This document shows, piece after piece, positions 16,658 to 25,252 of a stretch of DNA of 64,000 nucleotides. The stretch is from positions 34,741-98,740 of the forward strand of contig NZ_QWJI01000002.1 in assembly GCF_004354815.1 (NCBI RefSeq), written 5' to 3'. The first letter of the stretch is position 1; the number at the start of each line of letters is the position of its first letter. A program made the translations under genes and the position numbers. Under the pieces are notes generated by a model that ran no database searches, had not been told where the DNA came from, and saw only the letters and a list, made by a program, of their open reading frames with translations. This stretch comes from Cardinium endosymbiont of Culicoides punctatus. Lineage in GTDB: Bacteria > Bacteroidota > Bacteroidia > Cytophagales > Amoebophilaceae.

Positions 16658-19519
16658 CTATTCAAGTTTACGTTTAATTTGTTTTCGTTCAAAACCTTCT
16701 ATAATATCACCAACTTCAATATCATTAAAATTTTTGATATGTATACCACATTCAGAAACGGATTTAACTTGTTTAACTTCTTCTAGTCCATGTTTTATGG
16801 TGTAAATGGGACCTGTATATATAATTTCATCTTTTCTTATGACACGTACTGGATTAGATTGTTTGATAAAACCTGTTTGTACTTGACATCCTGCAATATT
16901 TCCTATTTTTGAAATAGGAAATATCTTTTTGACTTCTGCTCGTCCAGTATTAACTTCTTCTATGGTAGGGGCTAGTAAGTCCTGCACTGCAAGGCGGATA
17001 TCGTTAATAGCATCGTAAATAATAGCATACTGTTTAATTTCTACACCTTCTTTTTCAGCTAGCTTTTTTGCCTGTGCAGAGAGTTTCATATGAAAAGAAA
17101 TAACAATTGCCTCTGCTGCTGCTGCCAATAGGATATCTGATTCAGAAACAGCTCCCACACATTTGTGAATAATATTCACCTGCACTTCTTCGTGTGCTAA
17201 TTTGAGTAATGAATCTGCTAGGGCTTCAATGGAGCCATCTACATCTCCCTTGATGATTAGATTTAATTCCTTAAAGTTTCCCACAGCTAGGCGACGTCCA
17301 ATTTCATCAAGTGTAACGTGTGATTTGGTTCGTAAGGTCTGTTCACGTAATAATTGTTGCCTTTTCTGTGCCCACTCTCCTGCTTCTTTTATACTGCTCA
17401 TCACTCGAAAAGTATCTCCAGCTCTAGGCGCTCCATTTAGACCCAATACCTGCACTGGTGTTGCAGGAGGAGCTGTTTTACGCACAATACCTTGGTGGTT
17501 TAACATGGCCCTAACTTTTCCATAATATACCCCGGCAAATATAACGTCTCCAACATGGAGTGTGCCATCTTGTACGATTCCAGTAGCGATGTATCCTCTT
17601 CCAGGATCTAAAAAAGACTCTACAATGGTACCTTTTGCTTTCCAAGCAGGTGTGGCTTTTAACTCTAAAAAAGAGGCTTCTAAAAGGATCTTTTCTAAAA
17701 GTTCATTCACTCCCTGGCCTGTCTTTGCTGAAATTTCCTGACATTGATACTTACCACCCCAATCTTCCACTAGGATATTATTATTTGCGAGATCTTCTTT
17801 AACTTTTTCTGGATTCGATTGAGGCTTATCTATCTTATTAATGGCAATAATGATAGGACATCCAGCTACTTGAGCGTGACTAATAGCTTCTTTTGTTTGA
17901 TTCATAACGCTATCATCTGCAGCTACTACAATTACAATAATATCGGTAACTTTAGCACCTCTGGTTCGCATAGCAGTAAATGCCTCATGACCAGGTGTAT
18001 CTAAAAATACAATTCTTTTATTATTGTCCGTAACAATATCATATGCCCCAATATGTTGGGTAATGCCACCAGCTTCTTTTTCTACCATTTTCGTAGCACG
18101 AATGTAGTCTAATAGAGAAGTTTTACCGTGGTCAACATGCCCCATGATGGTGACAATCGGCGGACGTTCTACAAGCTCACCCTCTACATCTTCTATTTCT
18201 TCACCAGCTTCTTCTGTACGAACATCCACAAATTCCACACTGTAGCCAAATTCATCAGCTACTACTGTAATGGTTTCTGCGTCTAAACGTTGGTTGATGG
18301 ATATAATCATACCCAAGGTCATACAAGTAGAAATCACTTCATTTACACTAACGCCCATAAATGAAGCTAGTTCATTAGCAGAAATAAATTCTGTGATTTT
18401 TAAAATTTTTGCTTCTTCTTGTTCTTGCCGTTGACGTTTACTCGCAGCTTCTAAAATAGCACTGCGTTTATCTTTTTTATACTTAGAACGCCCAGTATCT
18501 CCAGTAGCTTTACTTATTTTTGCTAGGGTTTTTTTAATTTGACCTTCTATTTCTTGCGAAGAGATCCCTTCTTTTACAATTTCTTTCTCTTTTTTATTTA
18601 TTTGTTGGTGAGAAGCAGCAGGTATGAACTTGGCAGTTGCACTTTTTTTAGTTATTTCAGAAAACCTACCATTATTAGCTGTATTTCCCTTTCTCGATTT
18701 CTGGTGTCTTGATGTTTCAGATAGAGGTACGGATTTTGAAGCAGACGAGGTAGGCGACGCATAAGATTTTGTCTCTACCTTGCTGGTTACGTTAGTGTCT
18801 TTATCTCTCTTTTTGGGATAACTGATTTCGGATAGCGTCATCTTGCCTACTACAGTAGGTCTTTTTAAATCACTTGACTGATCAAAGTTTATTTTCTTTT
18901 TATGGAAATCGTGCTCCACGTTTTTCGGAGCCAGATCTAAGTCAGATTTATCTACTGGTATATCAATAGGAGGTAATTCTTTTGTAGTGTCCGGAACCGT
19001 CAGTGGCGCTTCTTTCGATTCTTTTTTCTGTGTATCGGTAACAACTGGAGTAGAAATAGGTTTTACTTTGGGCGTTGTCTTTGGGCTTAAATCAACCTTA
19101 CCAATAGTCTTTATACCCGATAAAATCGGTATAGAAGACGCATACTTAGGTGATGTATATTCTTTAACCGTTGTTTTTTCTTCTATGAAGGCTCTTTCTG
19201 GTGTAACAGTTGTATGCTTTTTCAAAGCATGTCCCTGAACTTTATCATCAACTATCTTGACAGAATCACTGCTGTTACTGGCTGGTGCCGCAATGGTGGC
19301 ATATGATTTTCTAATGGTTACATGTGCGGCTTCTTTTTTATCAATACCAGCTGATAAAAACTCAGCAGTAAGTAGGCCAAATTGCTCTGTTGTAATTTTT
19401 GAATTAGGATTATTTTCAATGGAAAATCCTTTTTTTAACAGAAAGGAAACAATAGTATCTGTTCCCACATTTAATTTCCGAGCCACCTGGCTAAGCCGCA
19501 TGTTCTTTTCTTCATTCAT
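16658..19519 (-). CDS. infB: Translation initiation factor IF-2
   Basis: 953 aa. N-terminal IF2-N motif ('MRLSQVARKLNVGTDTIVSF'), a long low-complexity Lys/Ser/Thr-rich linker (about 60-370), a second IF2-N module, then the GTPase domain with G1 'GHVDHGKTS' near 457, G3 'DTPGHEAF' and G4 'NKID', and the C-terminal domains that bind initiator tRNA. It places fMet-tRNA on the 30S subunit. It lies 40 bp downstream of nusA, as in many bacteria. Start choice: MNEEKNMRLSQ; the inner Met is the family's usual start. Confidence 0.95.
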   Translation of the reverse strand: MNEEKNMRLSQVARKLNVGTDTIVSFLLKKGFSIENNPNSKITTEQFGLLTAEFLSAGIDKKEAAHVTIRKSYATIAAPASNSSDSVKIVDDKVQGHALKKHTTVTPERAFIEEKTTVKEYTSPKYASSIPILSGIKTIGKVDLSPKTTPKVKPISTPVVTDTQKKESKEAPLTVPDTTKELPPIDIPVDKSDLDLAPKNVEHDFHKKKINFDQSSDLKRPTVVGKMTLSEISYPKKRDKDTNVTSKVETKSYASPTSSASKSVPLSETSRHQKSRKGNTANNGRFSEITKKSATAKFIPAASHQQINKKEKEIVKEGISSQEIEGQIKKTLAKISKATGDTGRSKYKKDKRSAILEAASKRQRQEQEEAKILKITEFISANELASFMGVSVNEVISTCMTLGMIISINQRLDAETITVVADEFGYSVEFVDVRTEEAGEEIEDVEGELVERPPIVTIMGHVDHGKTSLLDYIRATKMVEKEAGGITQHIGAYDIVTDNNKRIVFLDTPGHEAFTAMRTRGAKVTDIIVIVVAADDSVMNQTKEAISHAQVAGCPIIIAINKIDKPQSNPEKVKEDLANNNILVEDWGGKYQCQEISAKTGQGVNELLEKILLEASFLELKATPAWKAKGTIVESFLDPGRGYIATGIVQDGTLHVGDVIFAGVYYGKVRAMLNHQGIVRKTAPPATPVQVLGLNGAPRAGDTFRVMSSIKEAGEWAQKRQQLLREQTLRTKSHVTLDEIGRRLAVGNFKELNLIIKGDVDGSIEALADSLLKLAHEEVQVNIIHKCVGAVSESDILLAAAAEAIVISFHMKLSAQAKKLAEKEGVEIKQYAIIYDAINDIRLAVQDLLAPTIEEVNTGRAEVKKIFPISKIGNIAGCQVQTGFIKQSNPVRVIRKDEIIYTGPIYTIKHGLEEVKQVKSVSECGIHIKNFNDIEVGDIIEGFERKQIKRKLE

Positions 19520-19559
19520 AATTCATAGATTACCTCTTTTTACCTAAGGGGTATTTATG

Positions 19560-20795
19560 TTAACCATTAAGGGCCTTATTTAATATGGCATAGATCTCAT
19601 CTATCGTCTCCTTTTCTAAGTCAGCACGTTGTTCAAGCGTATCTTTAGGTATAGATAAAACAGTTGCAGCAGAATCTAATCCAACTTTACGTAATTCTTC
19701 TAAAATCCATGGTTCAAGTACATCACTGAAATCAGATAAAGGAATATCATTTATTTCTATAGACTCATCTCTAAAAACATCTATTTCTTTCCCAACAAGT
19801 TTACCAGCCAATTTAATATTTTGTCCCCCTTTACCAATGGCCAAGGCAACCTGATCAGGATTCAAATAAACAGATACCCTTACAGGTCCTTGCGCAACTC
19901 TATTGATACATGCAGGACTTAATGCACGAGAAATGAATAAATCTAGATTATCAGTATAATTTATAATATCAATATTTTCATACTGCAACTCTTTAGTAAT
20001 ACCATGTATACGAGAGCCTTTAATCCCAACACAAGCACCAACAGGATCAATCCTATCATCAAATGATTCTACAGCCATTTTAGCACGTGAACCAGGATCT
20101 CTGACTATTTTTCTAATAGAAATTAGTCCATCCTGGATTTCAGGAATCTCATTTTCAAATAACCTTTCTAAAAAAAGAGGAGAGGTTCTGGAGAGAATTA
20201 CACGAGGTATGGTATTATAAAACTCTACTTTTTGGATTACAGCACGAATATGATCTCCCTTTTTTAACTGATCTTTAGGGATTTGTTCTGATTTCGGCAA
20301 ATAAAGCTCATTGCTTTCTTCATCCAACAAAATAACATCCCTACTTAAAACTTGATTCACTTCGGCTGTAATAAGGCAACCAACCAGTTGTTCATACTTA
20401 TTATAGAATGCCTCTTTTTCAAGTTCACGCACCTTTTGCAACAGCATTTGCTTAGCAGCCATAACAGTTCTTCTACCAAAAGAAGCAATTTTGATTTCTT
20501 CAGAAAGCTCCTCACCAAGTTCAAAATCTGCTTCTATTTTTCTCGCTTCTGTAAGGGCTATTTTTCTAGAAAAGTCAACATTTGTTGCATGATCATCTAC
20601 AATCTCGCGAAAACGCCATATTTGTAAATCTCCCTTATCCAGATTGATAATGATATCAAAATTATCGTCATGTCCAAATTTGCTAACAATCAAAGAACGA
20701 AAAACATCTTCTAAAATACGTATAACAGTAGGTCTATCAATATTTCTGGATCTTGCGAATTCTGCGAATGACTCTACTAATTTATTATTATCCAT
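19560..20795 (-). CDS. nusA: Transcription termination/antitermination factor NusA
   Basis: 411 aa, typical for Bacteroidota. N-terminal domain (1-125), S1 domain (about 130-200; 'YNTIPRVILSRTSPLFLERL'), and two KH domains ('GVKGSRIHGITKELQYENID' type segment and 'VALAIGKGGQNIKLAGKL'). A short C-terminal extension follows. It binds RNA polymerase and modulates pausing. In most bacteria rimP lies directly upstream; here no rimP frame exists in the 490 bp before nusA. Confidence 0.94.
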   Translation of the reverse strand: MDNNKLVESFAEFARSRNIDRPTVIRILEDVFRSLIVSKFGHDDNFDIIINLDKGDLQIWRFREIVDDHATNVDFSRKIALTEARKIEADFELGEELSEEIKIASFGRRTVMAAKQMLLQKVRELEKEAFYNKYEQLVGCLITAEVNQVLSRDVILLDEESNELYLPKSEQIPKDQLKKGDHIRAVIQKVEFYNTIPRVILSRTSPLFLERLFENEIPEIQDGLISIRKIVRDPGSRAKMAVESFDDRIDPVGACVGIKGSRIHGITKELQYENIDIINYTDNLDLFISRALSPACINRVAQGPVRVSVYLNPDQVALAIGKGGQNIKLAGKLVGKEIDVFRDESIEINDIPLSDFSDVLEPWILEELRKVGLDSAATVLSIPKDTLEQRADLEKETIDEIYAILNKALNG

Positions 20796-21083
20796 TTATC
20801 ACTAAAAATAAGTGCTAACAAAAGAAAAACACCTATGGGCTACTACTTTTTAAAAAAAGCTATTCCTAGATTAACAAAGGTACGAAAAGCATGCAACTTT
20901 CAAAGAATACAAACTTTTGATCTATTCAATTTAGTAATAACTTAAATAGCGGCATCTCAAAGACTTGCCTTCTAAAAAAACCAACCCATAAAAGCATTAA
21001 CGAATAACTTAGGGCTTTATTAATATACGAAAAAATATGTTTTATATAAGTATCCGTCTACATATGTGGTAAAAATACTACCA

Positions 21084-21124
21084 CAGGACTTTCGCAAAGT
21101 AGTCTATAATTGATGTTTTTGTAG
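21084..21124 (+). repeat. Single end of the CAGGACTTTCGCA element family
   Basis: Starts with CAGGACTTTCGCA, the same 13-bp end as the element that splits the symporter gene at 25108, and the next 25 bp stay similar (both contain ATAATTG). The matching right end is not found; the sequence instead runs into the TAGACCTGTTG element at 21125. It looks like a truncated or overrun copy. The 290 bp before it (20796-21083) hold nothing I can support. Confidence 0.5.
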
Positions 21125-21305
21125 TAGACCTGTTGCGTAAATAAGCAAACCAAAAACTTTGGTTTGCTATAATTAAGAATTTGACTATAAATGATCAAAA
21201 ACATGCACAAAGTAGTTCATGTTTGTTATTTTATGATAAAAAGGGGGGGAGCGTAAATGAATTTTAATCTGCTTCAGGTAGCCTGGGATGTACCTCATAG
21301 GTCTA
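21125..21305. mobile_element. Miniature element of the TAGACCTGTTG family, copy A
   Basis: 181 bp. The left end TAGACCTGTTGCGTAAATAA and the right end (TACCTCATAGGTCTA) are imperfect inverted repeats. Aligns along its length with copy B at 44606-44776 (shared 'TTTTATGATAAAAA' block, then 'AATTTTA' and 'CTGA/CTTCA' blocks) and at its right end with copy C at 63533-63653 ('AATCTGCTTCAGG'). It has no coding capacity. It ends 99 bp before the mutS start. Confidence 0.65.
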
Positions 21306-21404
21306 AATATAGTAAGCCTATTTAGGCATAGCTGCCCATGTTCTTTTACACTAAATTCATTACTTTTAAATTGCTGGTTGTTGCACTTTTTTATTTTTAC
21401 CCTT

Positions 21405-24026
21405 ATGTCAAAACCTGTTGAGTTAACTCCATTAATGAAACAATACTTTTCGATTAAAGAAAAATACCCTGGCGCATTGTTATTATTCCGTGTTGGAGAC
21501 TTTTATGAAACCTTTTTAGAGGATGCCGTTAAAGCTAGTAAAGTGTTAGGCATTGTACTCACCAAACGATCCAATGGATCGGCATCTAGTGTTGAGTTAG
21601 CTGGCTTTCCCCATCATTCCCTAGAACTTTACTTGCCCAAGCTCGTAAAAGCGGGCTATCGTGTAGCCATTTGTGACCAATTAGAAGATCCTAAGCAGGC
21701 TAAAGGCATTGTACAACGAGGTGTAACAGAACTGGTTACCCCAGGCCTTTCTTTGAGTGATGCCGTGTTAGATGGAAAATCCAATAACTACTTAGCAGCC
21801 ATTGTTTTTAATAAAGAAATATTGGGTGTCTCTTTTTTGGATCTTTCTACAGGAGAGTTCCTTTTAGCAGAAGGAGATCACGAGTATATCCAAAAACTAT
21901 TACAAAATTTTACACCCTCCGAAGTTATTTTTAACAAAAAACAGCAGACACTTTGGAACGATTTTGCGAAGGATGACTTTCATACGTACGCATTGGAAGA
22001 TTGGGCCTTCCAGTTTGACTATGCATATGGCTTACTCAACACACACTTTGGAACCAGTTCATTAAAAGGATTTGGCGTAGATCATTACCCTGCGGGCATC
22101 ATTTCTGCTGGTGTTATTTTGCGTTATTTAGCAGAAACAGAACATAAAGAGGTTAAGCATATTCATGCCATAGCACGGCTAGAAGCACACCAATATGTTT
22201 GGCTAGATCCGTTTACTATTAAAGCCTTAGAGCTTATGACACCACAACAGTCAGGAGGTACTGCACTTATTGAAATTATTGATAAAACCATTACCTCCAT
22301 GGGCGCTCGACTGCTTAAAAAGTGGTTGTTATTTCCACTGAAAGAAGTGCTGCCTATTCAAAATAGATTATCCATCGTTGAATATATAGTAGACCACATA
22401 GCATTGGAGGAACTACTGCAAAGTCATTTAAAACAAATAGGTGACATAGAGCGTCTGATCTCTAAAGTAGCTGCAGGTAGGATCAATCCAAGAGAGATGT
22501 TTACCTTAAAAAGGGCATTAGAACAAATACACCCTATACAAGAAGCGTTAGAACAGGCTGCGCTGCCCTTGCTACAAAAACTTAGTGAAAGGTTACATAA
22601 CTGTCATAGCCTGATCGGAAACATGGACCATAAGCTACAGGAAAATCCGCCTATATTAACCAACCAAGGAGGCATCATAAAGCCCGGCGTCAATGATAGG
22701 TTAGATGAACTCAATACAATGATCCATCATGGAAAAGATTATCTTATTCAACTACAGCAAAAAGAAAGCCAACGGACCAATATTCCTTCTCTAAAAATTT
22801 CTTATAATCGTGTATTTGGCTATTACCTGGAAGTCCCCAATGCACACAAAGAAAAGGTCCCGCAAGATTGGATGCGTAAACAGACCTTGACCAATGCAGA
22901 GCGTTACATTACAGAAGAATTAAAACATTACGAGGAGAATATTATCCATGCAGCCGAGGAGGCACAACGTTTAGAACAGCAACTATACCAAGAACTGGTT
23001 CAGGATGTTATGGAATGTATTCCACAAATTCAACAAAATGCAAAGAGCATTGCACAGCTAGACTGTTATCTTTCTTTCTCCAAACAGGCCCGTGATCAAG
23101 GTTATAACAAACCAATGGTAGATGATAGTACCATCCTGGATTTGAAGGACAATAGACATCCTGTTATTGAACAACGGCTGCCCATAGGTACCACCTATAC
23201 ACCCAATGATATTAAATTAGACCAAGAACAGCAACAAATCATGGTCATCACTGGCCCTAATATGGCTGGAAAATCTGCGTTATTAAGACAAGTTGCCTTA
23301 ACCGTGTTAATGGCACAGATAGGTTCTTTTGTACCAGCAACATCGGCACATATTGGTATTGTTGATAAAATATTTACAAGAGTAGGTGCATCGGATAACA
23401 TCGCTCAAGGCGAATCTACATTTATGATGGAGATGACAGAGACAGCCAGTATTATGCATAATCTGAGCAACCGCAGTCTCATATTGATGGATGAAATAGG
23501 CAGGGGTACCAGCACGTATGATGGCATTTCTATCGCGTGGGCATTGGTAGAGTATCTCCATAATCACTTACATTCCAAAGCAAAAACATTATTTGCTACC
23601 CATTATCACGAATTAAACGAACTCTCAAAAGAGCTACCTAGGGTGAAAAATTTTAACGTAGCTGTGCAAGAGATTAATGGAAAAATTCTCTTTTTACACA
23701 AGCTTGTGGCTGGTGGTAGTCAACACAGCTTTGGTATTCACGTAGCACAAATGGCTGGCATGCCTGCAGAAATTTTAGATAGGGCAGCAGAAGTGTTGAG
23801 TCATTTGTCAGCAGCAGGCGGAAAAATGCATACAAAAAGCATAGTAGAAAAACTGCCTAAAATACCATACCAACTCAGTCTTTTTGAGGAGAATAAAGCT
23901 TTTAATCCTATAAAATCTTTGTTAGATACCATAGACATCAATACACTTGCTCCAGTAGAAGCCTTATTAAAGTTGAATGAAATCAAAAATATGCTCAAGG
24001 AAGGAAAAAATAAGTATAAAAGTTGA
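21405..24026 (+). CDS. mutS: DNA mismatch repair protein MutS
   Basis: 873 aa from the ATG chosen here (MSKPVELTPLMKQYFSIKEK). A longer in-frame start at 21288 would begin inside a miniature element and is not credible. The mismatch-binding motif 'LLFRVGDFYETF' (Phe-x-Glu) is at the N-terminus; the ATPase has Walker A 'GPNMAGKSALLRQ', 'DEIGRGTSTYDG' and 'FATHYHEL'. It recognises mispairs after replication. Retaining an apparently intact mutS is notable in a genome with so much decay. No mutL in the window. Confidence 0.96.
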   Translation: MSKPVELTPLMKQYFSIKEKYPGALLLFRVGDFYETFLEDAVKASKVLGIVLTKRSNGSASSVELAGFPHHSLELYLPKLVKAGYRVAICDQLEDPKQAKGIVQRGVTELVTPGLSLSDAVLDGKSNNYLAAIVFNKEILGVSFLDLSTGEFLLAEGDHEYIQKLLQNFTPSEVIFNKKQQTLWNDFAKDDFHTYALEDWAFQFDYAYGLLNTHFGTSSLKGFGVDHYPAGIISAGVILRYLAETEHKEVKHIHAIARLEAHQYVWLDPFTIKALELMTPQQSGGTALIEIIDKTITSMGARLLKKWLLFPLKEVLPIQNRLSIVEYIVDHIALEELLQSHLKQIGDIERLISKVAAGRINPREMFTLKRALEQIHPIQEALEQAALPLLQKLSERLHNCHSLIGNMDHKLQENPPILTNQGGIIKPGVNDRLDELNTMIHHGKDYLIQLQQKESQRTNIPSLKISYNRVFGYYLEVPNAHKEKVPQDWMRKQTLTNAERYITEELKHYEENIIHAAEEAQRLEQQLYQELVQDVMECIPQIQQNAKSIAQLDCYLSFSKQARDQGYNKPMVDDSTILDLKDNRHPVIEQRLPIGTTYTPNDIKLDQEQQQIMVITGPNMAGKSALLRQVALTVLMAQIGSFVPATSAHIGIVDKIFTRVGASDNIAQGESTFMMEMTETASIMHNLSNRSLILMDEIGRGTSTYDGISIAWALVEYLHNHLHSKAKTLFATHYHELNELSKELPRVKNFNVAVQEINGKILFLHKLVAGGSQHSFGIHVAQMAGMPAEILDRAAEVLSHLSAAGGKMHTKSIVEKLPKIPYQLSLFEENKAFNPIKSLLDTIDINTLAPVEALLKLNEIKNMLKEGKNKYKS

Positions 24027-24076
24027 TGTTTTCTTTGAAAAGAACTAATTTTTAGCTAAATTAGCTATGTCGCTAA

Positions 24077-24149
24077 GCGAGAATAGCTCAGTTGGTAGAG
24101 CACAACCTTGCCAAGGTTGGGGTCGCGGGTTCGAATCCCGTTTCTCGCT
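24077..24149 (+). tRNA. tRNA-Gly (GCC)
   Basis: Acceptor GCGAGAA pairs with TTCTCGC, D arm AGCTCAGTTGGTAGAGC, anticodon loop TTGCCAA (anticodon GCC), T arm GCGGG-TTCGAAT-CCCGT. CCA not encoded. Confidence 0.95.
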
Positions 24150-24186
24150 CTTTTTTGCATTACGTAGTCTAGATTTAAGAGATTTT

Positions 24187-24269
24187 GCCAGGATGGTGGA
24201 ATTGGTATACACGCAAGACTTAAAATCTTGTGGCCTTTGGCCATGCGGGTTCGATCCCCGCTCCTGGTA
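24187..24269 (+). tRNA. tRNA-Leu (TAA)
   Basis: Acceptor GCCAGGA pairs with TCCTGGT, anticodon loop CTTAAAA (anticodon TAA), long variable arm TGGCCTTTGGCCA, T arm GCGGG-TTCGATC-CCCGC. It follows tRNA-Gly by 37 bp, probably in one transcript. Confidence 0.94.
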
Positions 24270-24305
24270 CAGTTTTTATCTGTCTTATTTGCCTCTTATT
24301 AATTC

Positions 24306-24578
24306 ATGAGTTGCTGTTCTGTCACTATGTTAGATGTCGTTGCATGTGTGGGCTCGTTTACAGCAGTTATTTCAATATTTCCTCAAATTATCCAGTCATA
24401 TAGAACCAAATCTGTTAAAGACATATCTATGCTCATGCTTTTAAATCTAACGATCTCTTCCATTAGTTGGACCCTTTATGGGATGATGACTAGTGATAAA
24501 CCGCTTTTACTAACAAATTTGTTGCTAACGATTGGCTCCTTAATCATGGTAAGACTTAAATGGAAGTACCGATCTTAA
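24306..24578 (+). CDS. SemiSWEET-type sugar transporter
   Basis: 90 aa with three predicted membrane segments. The PQ-loop signature is plain: 'VISIFPQIIQSYRTKSVKDI' near residues 21-40, then 'MLMLLNLTISSISWTLYG'. SemiSWEETs dimerise to make a sugar pore across the inner membrane and run by facilitated diffusion. The start used here is MSCCSVTMLDVV; a Met seven codons later is equally possible. Sugar uptake from the host would make sense for a reduced genome; the substrate cannot be told from sequence. Confidence 0.85.
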   Translation: MSCCSVTMLDVVACVGSFTAVISIFPQIIQSYRTKSVKDISMLMLLNLTISSISWTLYGMMTSDKPLLLTNLLLTIGSLIMVRLKWKYRS

Positions 24579-25015
24579 TTTAAAAATGAGCAATTTTTAC
24601 CATGTATTATGTAAATACCCTATAAAAAATAGCATGCCATATAATTCGTAATAAGCATCAAGTTTACACATGCTTGTTACAAAAAGATTAAAAATTTGTT
24701 TTTGTAAAAAAAGTTACCTATACTGAATTGAGTTCAAAGTGTCAAGTATTTTGTGCTCTATAATTAGTTTATTATGTAAGGCTAGTACTGGGTTTTTTGC
24801 ATAAATTAGTGCTCTATGTATTAGGAGGGTGCACTATTTTCAAGTCATGTTTTTATAACAGATTGTATTGTAAGTAATTGTAAAACATACAAATAAAGAC
24901 TGTTATATCATGTTAGCTAAAATTTCCAAACTACAAAGAGTATGGTATAGGTCCCCATGATTGTTTATGCATTTTCTTTTAAAGAAAAGAAGCCAATTTA
25001 TACTTTCTATGGATG
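24579..25015. other. Non-coding stretch before the symporter
   Basis: 437 bp, AT-rich, no supported frame and no tRNA-like fold. It should hold the original promoter of the split symporter gene. Confidence 0.4.
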
Positions 25016-25107
25016 ATGGATTTATCAAGTGTTGTATTACTTGTAGTAATATTTTTTTTGCAGATTACATTACGGATAGGCCTATATTTTGGTCGTAAAG
25101 TTACCAC
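25016..25107 (+). pseudogene. 5' fragment of the sodium:solute symporter gene
   Basis: From ATG at 25016 the frame reads MDLSSVVLLVVIFFLQITLR and on to 'IGLYFGRKVT', the usual first membrane helix and following basic turn of sodium:solute symporters. It is cut at 25107 by the inserted element. Removing 25108-25257 (the element plus one 5-bp duplicate) joins it in frame to TFSDYAVGRKNFSTA, which is the expected continuation in this family. Confidence 0.85.
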
Positions 25108-25252
25108 CAGGACTTTCGCAAAACAGATAATTGTGTTTGCATTTTTAGACATGGACATGTTTTATAGTATTGATAATCAATAATATTAACATTTCTCTAT
25201 TTTATAGACTAGTCTATAAACAGTGTTTTTAACTAAAAGTGCGAAAGTCCTG
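25108..25252. mobile_element. 145-bp miniature element with 13-bp inverted ends and 5-bp target duplication
   Basis: Left end CAGGACTTTCGCA and right end TGCGAAAGTCCTG are exact inverted repeats. The flanking ACCAC (25103-25107 and 25253-25257) is a direct 5-bp target-site duplication. Inside is a perfect 20-bp palindrome at 25201-25220. The element has no coding capacity and so needs a transposase supplied from elsewhere. The insertion is in frame length (150 bp with the duplicate) but introduces a stop codon. Confidence 0.9.

Noticed and set aside
21288..21404. Longer mutS start
   Set aside because: The extra 39 residues would begin inside a miniature element and have no counterpart in MutS; MSKPVELTPLMKQYF is the family-like start.
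24067..24309. 80-codon frame over two tRNAs
   Set aside because: It consists of the tRNA-Gly and tRNA-Leu genes read as protein.
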